64,000 nucleotides of DNA from assembly GCA_028015205.1 (NCBI GenBank), contig JAPWFG010000026.1, positions 2,170,001 through 2,234,000 on the forward strand. The letters run 5' to 3'. The position numbers and the translations under genes were made by a program. The notes beneath the pieces were generated by a model. The model saw nothing but the letters and a program-made list of their open reading frames with translations, was not told where the DNA came from and made no database searches. Of the stretch, positions 30,258 to 42,470 are shown in pieces (position 1 is the stretch's first letter; each line of letters opens with the position of its first letter). Source of the stretch: Mytilisepta virgata (Eukaryota; Mollusca; Bivalvia; Mytilida; Mytilidae).

Positions 30258-32908
30258 ATCAAAGTCCGCAAATCCCAAAAGAAACCAAAAATTTAACTGC
30301 AATGATCAATGCAGGAAATCGTTTAGGTGTTGAACTGCTTTTGGAACAGGGAGCGTCTGCTGACGGGGATGATACAGAGGAATATCCGCCACTGCACGAG
30401 GCTGTTTTCCAAAATGACATCGAACTGTGTAAGTTACTTTTAAAACGTGGTGCCGACATAAACAAACGTGACAAATTCTTTTGCACCGCACTTCATAGAG
30501 CGGCTAAAATGAGTGGTTCATCAACTCTAATAAAATTTCTCATAGACAGTGGAGCTGATATCAATATACAGCTACCTTCCGGGATTACGCCCGTTTTTTT
30601 AGCTAGTATGGACGGTGAAATGGGAAAATTACAACATTTCTACCACCATCCATCATTAAACACTAATATTATAGATGCTTTCGACAGGAATATTCTTCAT
30701 TTTTTATGTTATTATGGAAAAGAGGAATGTACAAACGACATACTTCGATTCGTTCAATATTTTATAGAAAAGGGGGTAGAAATAAACGCTCAAGACTGTG
30801 ATGGACAAACAATTTTGGACACGTCATACAAATATGGCATTCAGTTTACACGTACCTTAATACTTTTAGGGTCTGATGTGCATATTTGCAACAGTGAAGG
30901 ACTGAACTATCTTAATAGATTTCTAATTCTAAATTTACACAAAGAAGAGTATTTAAGATCCTTTATAGAAAGAGGATTTGATGTATTGTCAAAGGAATCA
31001 ATTACAAATTTGATTAATGAGGTAGATTGCTACGGTAAAACAGCCTTTATGAGAGTTTGTGCTAACACTTTTAATTCCGTTGATGTCATTCGGATGTTTT
31101 GTGAATCAGGAGCAAAAATAAATATGCAGAATAATTTAGGTGAATCTCCTTTACACCTTCTGTCACGTGACATGTGGATACCTGATCCAACATCAATTCG
31201 ATATCTCTTGGAACGAGGCGCAAACGTCAACTCCCAGGACATGTTTGGGAGGACGGCAATTTATAAAATGAAAAGTCCTTCTGCAATAAAGGTATTACTG
31301 GAATTCGGAGCTGATTTGAATGTAAAAGATAGATGTGGTCGTTCTCCATTGGTAAGCCTCCTTTCTTTTCAAAATAAAGAGATAATTAATCTTTTGCTTA
31401 AAAATGGGGCGGATTGTAACATTCGAGACATCTATGGTTCAACTGCATTGCATTATGCGGTTTGGTTCAATTCTACAGAGATTCTAGAAGTACTGCAAAA
31501 GAATGGGGATATTACTAACCGTGATAATGCTGGGCGTTCTCATGTGGATCTAGCAAGATATCTTAACATTGAATTAGAAGACAGCAATGGTTACCAAGGA
31601 GCCACATCCAAAGATATTTCTCCAATGAGGTCTAAAAGACTTCCTGAAATAGAATATAATGAAAACATAGATTTTGAAGGTATTATTTTGCTTCCGGATG
31701 ATCCAAACCTTTATGCATCTTATGTTTTGAACAGCAATGGAATTGGTAAACCATGTTATGACGAAGCTATCAAGATTGAGAAAACTGTTTATTCTATCAT
31801 TAGTAACATTTGTATACAAGTTGGAAAAATTGACCCACGATTTCAGTCAACTCCCGTCTTAACCGGTAGTTCGTCAGAAGGGTCAAAGGTTGGTGACCCT
31901 AATGAATTTGATTTTATTTGTTGCTTAGAGAAATTTTCCGAAATATGTCGCGTCAGTGAAATAGCAGAGTTTGATAAACTGGGTCTTACGCAGATTTTAT
32001 TTGATGATGAGGAAAACGCGCATCAATTTCAGCAGTTTTTTAACGACAATTGTACAATAAATGCTGAAATAGTTAATCGGAAGTACTTTGAATTGTTTCA
32101 TCGTGTAGCTTTCCAAGAAGGTGGTTTATGGTCACATAATGTGGAAATATTTTTTGACGGAGAATTATTCAATGTGGCCTTGAAACCAACGCTAAATTTG
32201 ATTTTATTTTGGATTGGCGACATATACAAATACTTGCGAATAAGCGTTGACATAGTCCCAGCTTTGCGGAAACCAGGATGGTGGCCTAGATGCAGCATTA
32301 TAGATCATGTGCCGTGGGTGAATGAAGAAATAAAAAGAGAGGGATGTTTTATTTTACTTCAACCTCCGGTAAACGATACGAGCTTTGGTCAGCTTGCTTT
32401 ACTCAGGACATCATTTTCCCCAGCAGAAATAAGAGCTTTCAAACATTTGCCACCAATTCTACGAAATAGCTATTCACTTGCCAAGGCAATGCGCAGCGAA
32501 TGCGTTTGTCCACCCATATGTTTTGATATGAACGATTACGAAAATGACCGCGGGGCAGATAGCGTAATATCAAGTTACATGTTAAAAAATTCTCTTTATC
32601 TTGCAATTGCTGAGTTCCCTGGTGAATTTCCAAGTGAAGATGAACAGTTAAGTCCCGAAAAAGAAATAGAATATACACGATTGTGGGCTGTTAAAATTTA
32701 CAAAAACTTGAAACGGCATATTCTTGATGGACACTTACCTGTAGTTTTCTTGCCGTATCAGAATGTACTAAGTTTTGCGGATGTTTTCATGATAAGCGGT
32801 ACAGAGGAGGAATTGAAAGAACGGTGGATAAAACTGAAGGGGAGACGATTAATCTTTATAGATATAATTATACGCATTCTACAAGGAAAAGAAGCAAATG
32901 AAAATTAA
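30258..32908 (+). CDS. ankyrin-repeat cGAS/Mab-21-like nucleotidyltransferase
   Basis: Single long exon after a TTTATTTACTGCAG acceptor; with the 27424 exon the protein is 887 residues. Residues about 17-445 hold about eleven ankyrin repeats (GADIN, TALHRAA, GANVNSQD, TALHYAV). Residues about 485-720 form a nucleotidyltransferase: GSSSEGSK at 541-548, Glu554 and Asp556 in NEFDF, and the third acidic residue Asp669 in ISVDIVPAL. This spacing and wording closely follow the cGAS catalytic triad. A Mab-21 C-terminal helical domain follows (LRTSFSPAEIRAF and later). No cGAS-type zinc-thumb cysteine/histidine insert is seen. In animals, cGAS-like receptors sense nucleic acid and make cyclic dinucleotides; others of the Mab-21 family are inactive. 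All three metal ligands are kept, so activity is plausible. Ankyrin repeats suggest a protein-sensing or scaffolding input. Confidence 0.88.
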
Positions 32909-32912
32909 GACA

Positions 32913-32918
32913 AATAAA
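32913..32918 (+). terminator. polyadenylation signal AATAAA
   Basis: AATAAA lies 5 bp after the stop codon of the ankyrin/cGAS-like frame. That is very close, so later signals may be used as well. Confidence 0.4.
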
Positions 32919-34149
32919 ACACGTTTTGAAGACTAGACAAAATGCTACAACCGTCCGATGAATTCTAGTATATAACACACTTTACATCTTTTTCCCGATG
33001 TCTCTATAGTGATGTCTCATTTTTAAATATTTCTGGTATATAAGGGTCTGGATGGGGATAAGTCTCTATGTATTCGATTAAATTCTGTTACATTTTTCTG
33101 TATTTAGTTTAAAAAAAATTCTGTAAAATTTGAGAGCCCTTTTAGGTCAGAAATTGCAAACTGCAACTACAAAATGTTTTTTAACGGATAATAAGGTGAG
33201 GCTGACATGTATGTCTTTTCGAAAGGTTGTTTAAAGTTCTATACAATAATAGAGCTACAGTCTGCACAGTAATCAGTATGTCTCCTCAACTTTTTTATCC
33301 AGCTTAAAACTATTCTTTATTCGGTAGAACATCATTATTTTCTATTCATTAACTTTTCAAGCCATTATTCTGTATTCTGTAAACCATTTTCATACCTTTG
33401 TATATCTACATATAGTCTAGAGTGACTAAATACAGAGCGAGTGAACTTTATAGGTAGTTTTTGTCTGTATTTACCCATATCATTCTTTTTTACCTTAATA
33501 TGAAGTAACTTGTATTATAGGTATATACAGTTTGAACAGGACCGGTTAACCATTCTCTGGAAAGATCTGCACTAGTTATGAAAAAAATGCATATCAATTT
33601 TGAATATATGTACAAAATGATTATAAAGGGAAGTCAAGTTGCTAACTCATTACCACTTATTCCTTTTTCAAATTTCAAAATAGTTATGTTTTATTAAAAC
33701 AAACCTTTTCAAAGCAGGATTAATAACAGCTTCATTTAAAATATTCTAAAATCATCTTTATCACATTTTTGTCTGTTCAGTAACTAACTGATTATTCATT
33801 AAAATCGTATGAGACAACCCGTACAGATAAGATATAAAGCCAATAAATCTATAATCAGATTTTTTTTTCCAATTCTTGTTCTAATTTTTTTCTATGTTTT
33901 AAAACATCATTATTCTCTTTCATTTCCTACTTTCCTATTCGTAATTCTTTTTTTTTTTTTATTAAACCCATCCAAATACTGCTTGTATTGTTGGTCAAAT
34001 ATCAAGTTTCGAATGGCTTGTCAAAGGAATAAGTCTCGGTAAAAACCTAAAATAGTTTGGTTAGGACGAATAAAGGTAACATTCTGTATATCCTGGTGAT
34101 ACATGAAATATGAAACTTGATTGTTACATACTGAATAAATATATATGAT
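32919..34149. other. 3' flank, no gene seen
   Basis: AT-rich with T runs. Probably contains the 3' UTR of the preceding gene. Confidence 0.45.
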
Positions 34150-34259
34150 AAAATCTGTATCACATGCTGTATCAACCCGAGGACCCTACTCACCCTGAGT
34201 GTCAACGGCCCGAGGTGTAATATAGGTCGAGGGTAGATACGGCATGTGATACAGATTTT
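34150..34259. repeat. ~110-bp imperfect palindrome
   Basis: AAATCTGTATCACATGCTGT is mirrored by GGCATGTGATACAGATTTT. The inner part pairs less well around CTCACCCTGAGTGTC. Confidence 0.8.
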
Positions 34260-35663
34260 GACATGTAATGTTCGCTTTATCATATATTTCAATAATAGAA
34301 GTATTAGGCACTGACCATTTGACTTTCTGAGGGGATTTTTGGGAAATTTATTATTTCTTTTCGCGCTCCAATTTTGTTCTGAATAAAGAATAAAATATAA
34401 AACTGAGAAATTAATTAAAAACTAACAATGAAAGCAAACTTATGTTTTATATTAGTTTCAAATTCAATCAATGTCTCGATGTTCATTTTCTTAAATTTCT
34501 TAATTCTTAAATTTACATCAGAGTTAGTTTTCTTCTCGGTATTTTTGTTCCTCACAGACTTAACAAAATCGTCTGTCGTCATTCCAGTACTTGTGTGTTA
34601 GGCATCATTGCGTTCATTTATACGGTCCTCAAATTGCAATATTTCCTCATCAAGGCTGTTGCGGGTCCTTTTCAATTTAATGGGGACTTCTCGGCGTCAT
34701 GAATGCCATGATTGTCTGCTTACTTTCTGAAGCGGATGTCATCCAAGGTGTTCTGCATTATGACGTCATGTTCTGATAGGGTGCGATAAAGGGCAAGCAA
34801 TTCGATAAAGGGTATGTGATAAAGGGTCGGCGATACGGGAGAGAATAGAAGCAGTTGAGTAGCATGGTACTCATATTTTCATAGAGCGGCTAAAATGTAT
34901 GTTATACTAAATGTATGATACAATGTGTTATATGAACCAATAATAACTGTAATTAAATACATGTAATATTCTACCAATTTTAATGCGAACTATATGCATA
35001 TTCCTTTCATTTACGATTCGTCTGTTGTGCTTAAAACCGACAATGTTAATAGCAGAAAGAATAACCATTGACGCGCATTTCGTCGATTTACGACTCATCT
35101 GTTGTGTTGAAGGTCTAAAATGTAGAAAACCAAAACAACAATCCAAAAGGTTGAAGAGGTTATTCAAAAATACCAAAAATGACCAAAAGGGTTAAAACCG
35201 AAACCATTTGAAGACAGAGCTAAGCACGAGGGAGATACTCTTTAGTTTTCACAAATTTTATAATTTTGGAACGGTAACTGTTAAGTATCAATTTCTTGAC
35301 TGTTATTTTCAATCAAATAATTCATTCGGGAATTATATTCTGTTTTCAGGTAGACATGACAAGTTATTCTGGGATATTTCTTGAAAACAAACAAACATCA
35401 ATACTTTGATTTTCTAATAGAATTTCCATAAACAGATCCAGTAGGATTTTGTTCGTGAAAATCTGGATTGGTTCGCACAAACCATAATAATGTCAATTAA
35501 AATCATAATTGAATGACGTCTAGATTTTAACGGTAAATTTAAACATAAGATTGTAAAACGTCTGAATTGAAGCTTAAAATCTTATACGCCATTTCATTTA
35601 AATAAACATTATAAACCAGTCTAAGCTTCAGTTAGGTAATAATATCATTCCCAGGACAATTAA
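34260..35663. other. no gene seen
   Basis: AT-rich. GATAAAGGG words recur near 34780-34830. Positions 34878-34897 are identical to 20 bases of the ankyrin exon (30492-30511). Confidence 0.45.
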
Positions 35664-35692
35664 TATGTTTCCCCAAGGAAGTGGGTAACATA
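35664..35692 (+). repeat. degenerate terminal hairpin
   Basis: TATGTTTCCCC / GTGGGTAACATA forms an imperfect hairpin. It is an older version of the hairpin at 35715. Confidence 0.5.
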
Positions 35693-35714
35693 TTTCTTTC
35701 ACTCTGTTTCTTAT

Positions 35715-36521
35715 TATGTCACCCCCAACGAAGTGGGGTGACATATTGTTATTGTACGTTTCATTTTCTTTTGTTATTTTTTCTTCCACATATTTTGTCC
35801 AGAAAGTTCTCTGATATGGATGGACCAATGTCGATGGAACTATGCCATAATGTGAAAGACCATATGAAGGTGTGCACTTGACTTTGGAATTTAAAACATG
35901 GCTGCCATTGCCATGGAAACAGCAAAAATGTGAAACAATGAAAAGTATTCCAAATTTAATGAAACTTTTTTGGAATTATTACCTAAAAAGTGTAGATTGG
36001 CAAACCATCTTTGGAATTGCCAAAATGGTTGCCATCGCAATGGAAACAGGTGAAAATGTCTTACATGGAACATCTAGAACAATACTGTTCTATATGTCCT
36101 AGACGCTCCAAATTCAAGTATGCATAGATGTGCTATTTGACTCAGGAATTTTCAAAATGGCCGCCGTTACCATGGAAACAGCAAAAATACGAAAATTTTA
36201 GAATGGCCAAAATTTTATGAAAATTTACGGAAATGTGAACTGGGAAGTGTAGAGGCATTGCCAGAGAAACAGGGAAAACATTTAAATTTAAACTTTTAAT
36301 GGAACATTCTAGAACATGACTGTTCAATCAGTCCTAAACACTTTAAATTTCATATGATGGTAGATAAGTATATATCACATTTGATTTTAATTTTTAATAT
36401 GGCCACCGCTCTACACGTGCCTCTTGCCGTTACCGCTAACAACGGCCAGTCCTAAATGGCTGTGGTTTCTGTGGCAATGTCGGAGGGGTGACATCCGCTA
36501 TTGATTGCATGGCAATTCTAG
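35715..36521 (+). mobile_element. hairpin-start, CTAG-end non-autonomous element
   Basis: Starts with the hairpin TATGTCACCCC..GGGGTGACATA (35715-35745) and ends TTCTAG (36518-36521). Inside are degenerate units with ATGGC(T/C)GCC and CCATGGAAACAGCAAAAATG. The end pattern resembles the elements at 46483 and 62456, suggesting a Helitron-like group. Confidence 0.6.
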
Positions 36522-37431
36522 TTGTTATTCTTCTTTCGCATAACCTGAAACGATCCTCGATGATCTTAGAAACGACCAAATGGAAATGAATCAAACTTGG
36601 CACAAAAATAGAGCACAACCTGAAGTTGTGCAACGTCCCATGGAAACAGCCAAAATGTAAAAGATTTCCACGAACTTTAGATCTCTAGTTCTCGGAAACC
36701 GTTTATTCAATGGTTTCAATATTTTATACAGATAAAGCCCAGTGTTTCTCCAATGACACACACTTCAAGATTGGGGGATAAAAAGTATGTTTTAGGGGAA
36801 TCCAAACAGGTAGGGGTTTCAATGGGAAAATATGGGGAAAATAATGTCACGTTATTGATTGATACTTGATACTTGGTTTAAAAATAGGTAACCATAAGTG
36901 CTTTCGATCGGCCATATGCGAAAATCTAAGATGGCCGCCACTCGAAAATTACAAAAAAAAAAAAAAAAAACTAAAAAAACTTAGTGAGCCGTAGAAATTG
37001 ATATTAGGAGCCCTGTGGCAATGGAAAGTTGGGGAAATGTCTGTTACTATGTGCGTAACAATTATATCTAGTTTATTTTGGTTTTTTCTTTCAAAAACCG
37101 ATTGTAAGTAGTATTTTGCCATGATATATGAAATTATAAATAATTGTCTTCAACTGCAATATAAATATTATTCAAATCATAAAAAAGCGGTAATCGATAA
37201 TGTATCTGGTTTCGAAATCATACTTATTCGGTGAAAATAAAATTGCGTTTTTATTTGGAATATTACTCTCCTTGTAGATTTCAATGAACTTTCAGGGTCA
37301 CCCACCACATATTTACTAATTCACTTTTAATAATCAGGTTATGATACAGGATTTGCAAAGCTGAATCTAGTCTGCGACTGCAGAAATCATCCCAACATTG
37401 GACATTTTTTTAATAGTCTTATTAAGGTGGT
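36522..37431. other. no gene seen
   Basis: AT-rich with an A run at about 36951. Confidence 0.45.
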
Positions 37432-37702
37432 ACCCAACACTTTCACTAAAATTAATTTGGCTCGTTTAATTTTCATAAAATTTTGACAAAGTATTTACTT
37501 TGACCCATTGACAAAAATTTTAAAATTTCAAAACATTTGAACCAACCAATTCATCAGAAAAATTTCACTGATTGTATAGTAATTTGACAAACACTAATAT
37601 TGATCATTGAAAAGCTTAATATTCCCTTAACAACACAACGTTATTAAAACGTTTGGCTGATTTTGCAGAGTTATCTCCCTGTAGTGTTAGGTACCACCTT
37701 AA
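37432..37702. mobile_element. MITE with TTAA target and GGTGGTACC ends
   Basis: TTAA at both ends (37432-37435, 37699-37702). Inside these, terminal inverted repeats GGTGGTACCCAACACT and AGTGTTAGGTACCACC. About 270 bp, no coding. TTAA duplications are typical of piggyBac-like and some other families; the assignment is open. Confidence 0.8.
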
Positions 37703-38030
37703 ATTGACTAATAAACTATTTGGCTAAGTTGTGTGGATCATGCGGTTGTAAAAAGTTACCCGGATATGATAAGAGGGCGGGGTGGATGTGACTAACAAAA
37801 CATTCAATATAGGTCAAGAGGATATGTAAAAAAAAAATATTAAATTAGCAAGGATCTCAATTGTTTTCAAGATAATGCAGAAGTAACCTTGAGGACAATA
37901 TATATGTTCTATTCCGGGGTTCTATTACGTATTGATTCAATAGCTTGGTCCTATCACATACATCGATAATATTCACTATATAAGCTATTTATATTTGTAT
38001 ATATCGGATATGTTTTCATATTATATAATT
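37703..38030. other. no gene seen
   Basis: AT-rich spacer. Confidence 0.4.
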
Positions 38031-38164
38031 ACTGACTATGTAATAAGTCGCTATCCGGATTTATCAACCCGAGAAAAATGTAATATTCACCGAGCCGTTA
38101 GGCGAGTTGAATATACATTTTCAAGGGTTGATTAATCCCAATAGCGACCTATTACATAGTCAGT
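38031..38164. repeat. 134-bp palindrome with CGAGCCGTTAGGCGAG core
   Basis: Outer arms ACTGACTATGTAATA and TATTACATAGTCAGT, then GTCGCTAT/ATAGCGAC, ATCAACCC/GGGTTGAT and AATGTAATATTCA/TGAATATACATT around the CpG-rich core. Confidence 0.9.
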
Positions 38165-38820
38165 ATTTGTTTTATTACATGAATAGGAAAATTGTACTTT
38201 CACCTTCTATTTTAAGAACAAATCGGTCAATATCACATTCCACTTGATCGATCAGTATCTATTTTAATCTTATAACCGTGCAAGCGGAATTCTTGCACTA
38301 AATTTAGGTACTTCTCAGTTACTATCATCAGTGCTGCATGAAGACCTTTTAGATATTTATCAGCCAATCAGAGAATAGAAAAAATATGTTCATGTAATAA
38401 TATCGTATAGCACTGACAACATATTTCTATGATTCGAAATTGAGTTGACTATTAGACTATTGCTTTTATTGGTGGAAAGGTAAGCTACTCGAGATTCTTT
38501 CGAGACAATATAACAGAATAAGTTTAAAAACTATAGATAAAGTCTAACTACGTGTTTGTATATAAGTTGTCTTGTACGTGTGCACGTTTAAAAATGTTTC
38601 TATGACAGTCAATGTGATGTGATATAATATAGCTTAAGGCAAATGTTTGCAATATTAAATTAATGTTAAACTATACTACAAAAAGAAACATGTACATGAT
38701 GTATGTGATGTTGAACAGACCTACCATTATAATTGTCGACATGACGGTTCAAGTGAAGGTAAGCATTGAATAATTCACGCATATCGCTATAATAATAATG
38801 TGTGAATGAATGATTATGTT

Positions 38821-39582
38821 TATTTCTCCTATTCTTGACGTGTTTAATCGGTGGGATAAAAATACATAATATCTTTAACCACTTCCCGATGATTAAATTT
38901 CTACGTGGGAATTACCGCCCTTTTTTCTATTGTTATTGAAACGATAACCTAGAGAAGACCCGAAATGACGTCTATGTAAACAAACTACATAGCAACGACA
39001 TTTTCTTGAGGTTTTTGTCGAAAATCATGGGAGAAACAGATTCTCCTTCAATTTACTCGTGAGTTATGGAATTTCTCCACCCTCAATAGTTAAATTTTAG
39101 ATTTTAACACGCTCGCTAAAGGCTCGCGTGTTGAAAATCGAAAATTTAACTATCTCCGGTGGAGAAATTCCATAACCCACTCGTACCTGAAGGAGAATCT
39201 ATATTTCTCCTATTCTTGACGTGTTTAATCGGTGGGATAAAAATACATAATATCTTTAACCACTTCCCGGTGATTAAATTTCTACGTTGGAATTACCGCC
39301 CTTTTTTCTATTGTTATTGAAACGATAAACTAGAGAAGACCCGAAATGACGTCTATGTAAACAAACTACATAGCAACGACATTTTCTTGAGGTTTTTGTC
39401 GAAAATCATGGGAGAAACAGATTCTCCTTCAATTTACTCGTGAGTTATGGAATTTCTCCACCCTCAATAGTTAAATTTTAGATTTTAACACGCTCGCTAA
39501 AGGCTCGCGTGTTGAAAATCGAAAATTTAACTATCTCCGGTGGAGAAATTCCATAACCCACTCGTACCTGAAGGAGAATCTA
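38821..39582 (+). repeat. 381-bp tandem duplication, two copies
   Basis: 38821-39201 and 39202-39582 differ at only a few visible bases. Each copy ends in a ~160-bp palindrome (39039-39200 and 39420-39581) with arms containing GATTCTCCTTCA, GTTATGGAATTTCTCCACC and TTAACACGC around GCTCGCTAAAGGCTCG. Confidence 0.92.
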
Positions 39583-41108
39583 TATTTATTTACTTAATTA
39601 CTTATCTATACATTTAGTGGCATGTAATCATGCATGCTCTACAGATTTTTTTTCTCTCTTTTTATTGGTATACATGCATGAGATGAGTCACATTATATAC
39701 TGAACATTCATTTGTTGCTCTTCCGTAAATGGCCAATTACAGTGTGGGATGACCCGTTTATGCGACCTCATCTCCCACTGCACGAGGCCTCATTTTCCAC
39801 TTCTTTTAGACCAATCAAATCACGCTGTTCACAAATGCACATACCTTTTGACCAATGCAGGCGTAACATTATTTAACTTCGTCCACTGTACTTGAATTTA
39901 CCTAGGTACAGGAAACTTTATAATTAAAACAGCTGCGCTATGCGCGCATGATACGCCCGTCGTCCATAAAATTAAATTTCACCAATTAACATATAGACCC
40001 TCTGATTTTGTTCCTTATTTCTGATGAACAAGTCACATCCCACTCGAAATTTCATAAAAAAGTATAAAGACCTTTAGACTATCACAGCAAACAACTGGTT
40101 TTGTAAAGTTTGAAGTAAATCGAAAAATGCGTACAGAGTGACATGTGAAAAAATCCCCCTTTTTCAATGAACAAAGTTCCATAACTCCGAAATTTGAACG
40201 AATAAAATTCCATAACCGTCCAAAGTGTTAAAAATTGACACTTTTCCATGATTTTTCAATAAAATAAAGTTCCATAACTCCAAAATGTCATGTCGAAAAT
40301 TTATAAAAAAAAAAATAAATAAAATAAAAGGTAGTTTGCTTCAATAGATATACATTTAACAAGTCACCATAGTTTCATGAAAATTGCTTAAAGCGTTTTT
40401 AAGTTATTGTCCGATAACTGGAAAATCTCCCGCCCCCCCCCCCTTTTTTATATTTTTCATATTATTTTATGACGGCATAAGAATGTGAATTATATTTCAA
40501 TTATTTTTTACAAACGACGGTCACCATTGTTTGAACAAAGGCGTTTAAATGTATTTTAGTTCAACAGAATAAAATATTTTCAACGTTCAAATGCATTTAA
40601 AATATTTAACATTGTAAAATACACACCCAGATTGTAATTATATACAAGTAAGGAATTTTATCAAAAAATCACAAAATGGAACGGGAATTTCAAGAAGGGT
40701 GTAACAACATTAAATATATTTCAAGACTTTAGTCAGTCTCGTGGAATGTTATGTACTAACTCGGGATTATTCCAAATATCAATGACCCGAAAGATTTATT
40801 TGGCAGAATAAAGTACTGTAAATTTGGAAATTATTCCGATGTTTTTATTATTGCGGAAATTTGAGAGGGTTGTAATCGCAATTAGATTAAACTCGCATTT
40901 TAGAAATTTTTATATGAATGAAGTGGGATATTTTTCTCAGTATCGCAAAAATTAAAATCGCATTGTGGTCTAAAATGACAAAATCGCAATAATAAATGCA
41001 CGCAATAATTTCTGAATTTACAGTAACCAACGGAAAAAGTAAGTAATCTATACATATATCACATAAATATTCCCACAATTTTTGACAACAATGTTACACG
41101 TTTTATGT
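39583..41108. other. no gene seen; element-end-like sequence at 39930
   Basis: CAGCTGCGC..GCGCATGATACGCCCGTCG (39930-39962) resembles, in reverse, GGGCGTATTATGCGC..CAGCTG at 51267-51292. It may be the end of another dispersed element. Otherwise AT-rich. Confidence 0.4.
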
Positions 41109-41210
41109 GTTTGTACATCATCGGAAACCCGCGGACGATCGCGCTAACGCTTTGAAGTCTAGCAAAGCGTAAGCACGACCGGCCGTGGGTTTCCGACGAT
41201 GGTGTTTGTA
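41109..41210. repeat. ~100-bp palindrome, CpG-rich
   Basis: TGTTTGTACATCATCGGAAACCC is mirrored by GGGTTTCCGACGATGGTG, with inner CGCGCTAACGCTTT/AAAGCGTAAGCACG. Confidence 0.85.
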
Positions 41211-41659
41211 TTGTCTGATATTCAGTACCAATAAAAACACATTTATTCGAATCGACAACTTACACAAGCGCAAAAAACAAATGTTTGATGTTTGAGAGCA
41301 ATGTTAACTGACCTTTACCCTTTAAGCAAATACCTATAAAATGATACGAAAATGTCTCTAGTCGTCTCTCTGTTGGTTGTATTTTTGAGCACTTGTGAAA
41401 CGCAGAGTTTGAGATTGATTTTGAAAACAAGCACATAACGCCAGAGAACATTAAGAAAACAAAAAATTAAATTAAAAAGAAATTAAAGGCAAATAATTAT
41501 TCAAAATTGTGTCCCCCCCCCCCCCCCCCCCTTCCTTCTCGTCGACTCTCTGGATCCACCCATCCCCAACTAATTTCTTCAATCTTTGTATGGTATGAAA
41601 ATACAAAATCCCAGAAAAAACTGAAAAATCGTTTTTAAAGTTCAGATTCCAACTGTTTA
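41211..41659. other. no gene seen; long C run at about 41512
   Basis: AT-rich with a C run of about 19. Confidence 0.45.
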
Positions 41660-42470
41660 CTTGAAAATTAACGTTTACACATGTTACATGTAAAATATGT
41701 TATCGGTATAATTACGCTGATGACAACACCTTAACTAAATCAGATTTTACTCTTACTTCTCTTTTGTTAAATACCTATAGGAAGACAGTAGATCTTTGGT
41801 TTCATGGTTCTCATACAATAAAATGCAACAAACCCAGATAAATTTCCGGCAATTGCCATCGGCAACAAAACACACAAACAGAACATCACATAGGACGTAA
41901 TTGGCACAAATCTCAACGGCATCAATGAGGTAAAACTGCTTGAGGTTACCATCGACTACCGACTGAACTTTAACAGCCGTATGTCCAACATTTGCAAAAC
42001 AAGCTGATAGACAACTAAATGTTTTGAAAGCTAGTTAGCAAAAATGACTGTATACCATCTATTCATCCTCTCCAGTCTAAGCTACTGTCCACTCAATTTG
42101 CAGTTCTCTCAGAAAAAAAAAACATACAGAAATTAGAGAAGATCCAGGAACGAGCCCTACAATTATATACGATGATCACTCAAACTCATACATCTGTCTA
42201 CTTCAACTGTCAAAACTACCGTCTTTAAATGTACGTAGGATGAGAACCATGGCACTGGAAGCCTTCAAGATATTACTGTCCGCTTTTTATTCAAGATATT
42301 GTTGAGTTTAAAATAATTTTAGGTAAAAAAATACGGCTGACATTCTACAGACAGGTATGGGAGGAAGAGCCTCAATTACGAAGCAGCAAGAATCTTGAAT
42401 TCCCTACCAAATCAGACTATGGAACTTAAACCTTTGTCACCTTCAAAAACTTTATGTCTAGCTCGGAGGG
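41660..42470 (+). pseudogene. LINE reverse-transcriptase C-terminal remnant
   Basis: Positions 41713-41724 encode YADD within NYADDNTLTKS, the catalytic box of a non-LTR RT. Shifted frames then give VDLWFHG, SKLLSTQFAVLSEK, KLEKIQERALQLY and later VWEEEPQLRSS and LEFPTKSDYGT, the order seen in the C-terminal half of Jockey/CR1-type ORF2. Many stops and shifts. Confidence 0.7.
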
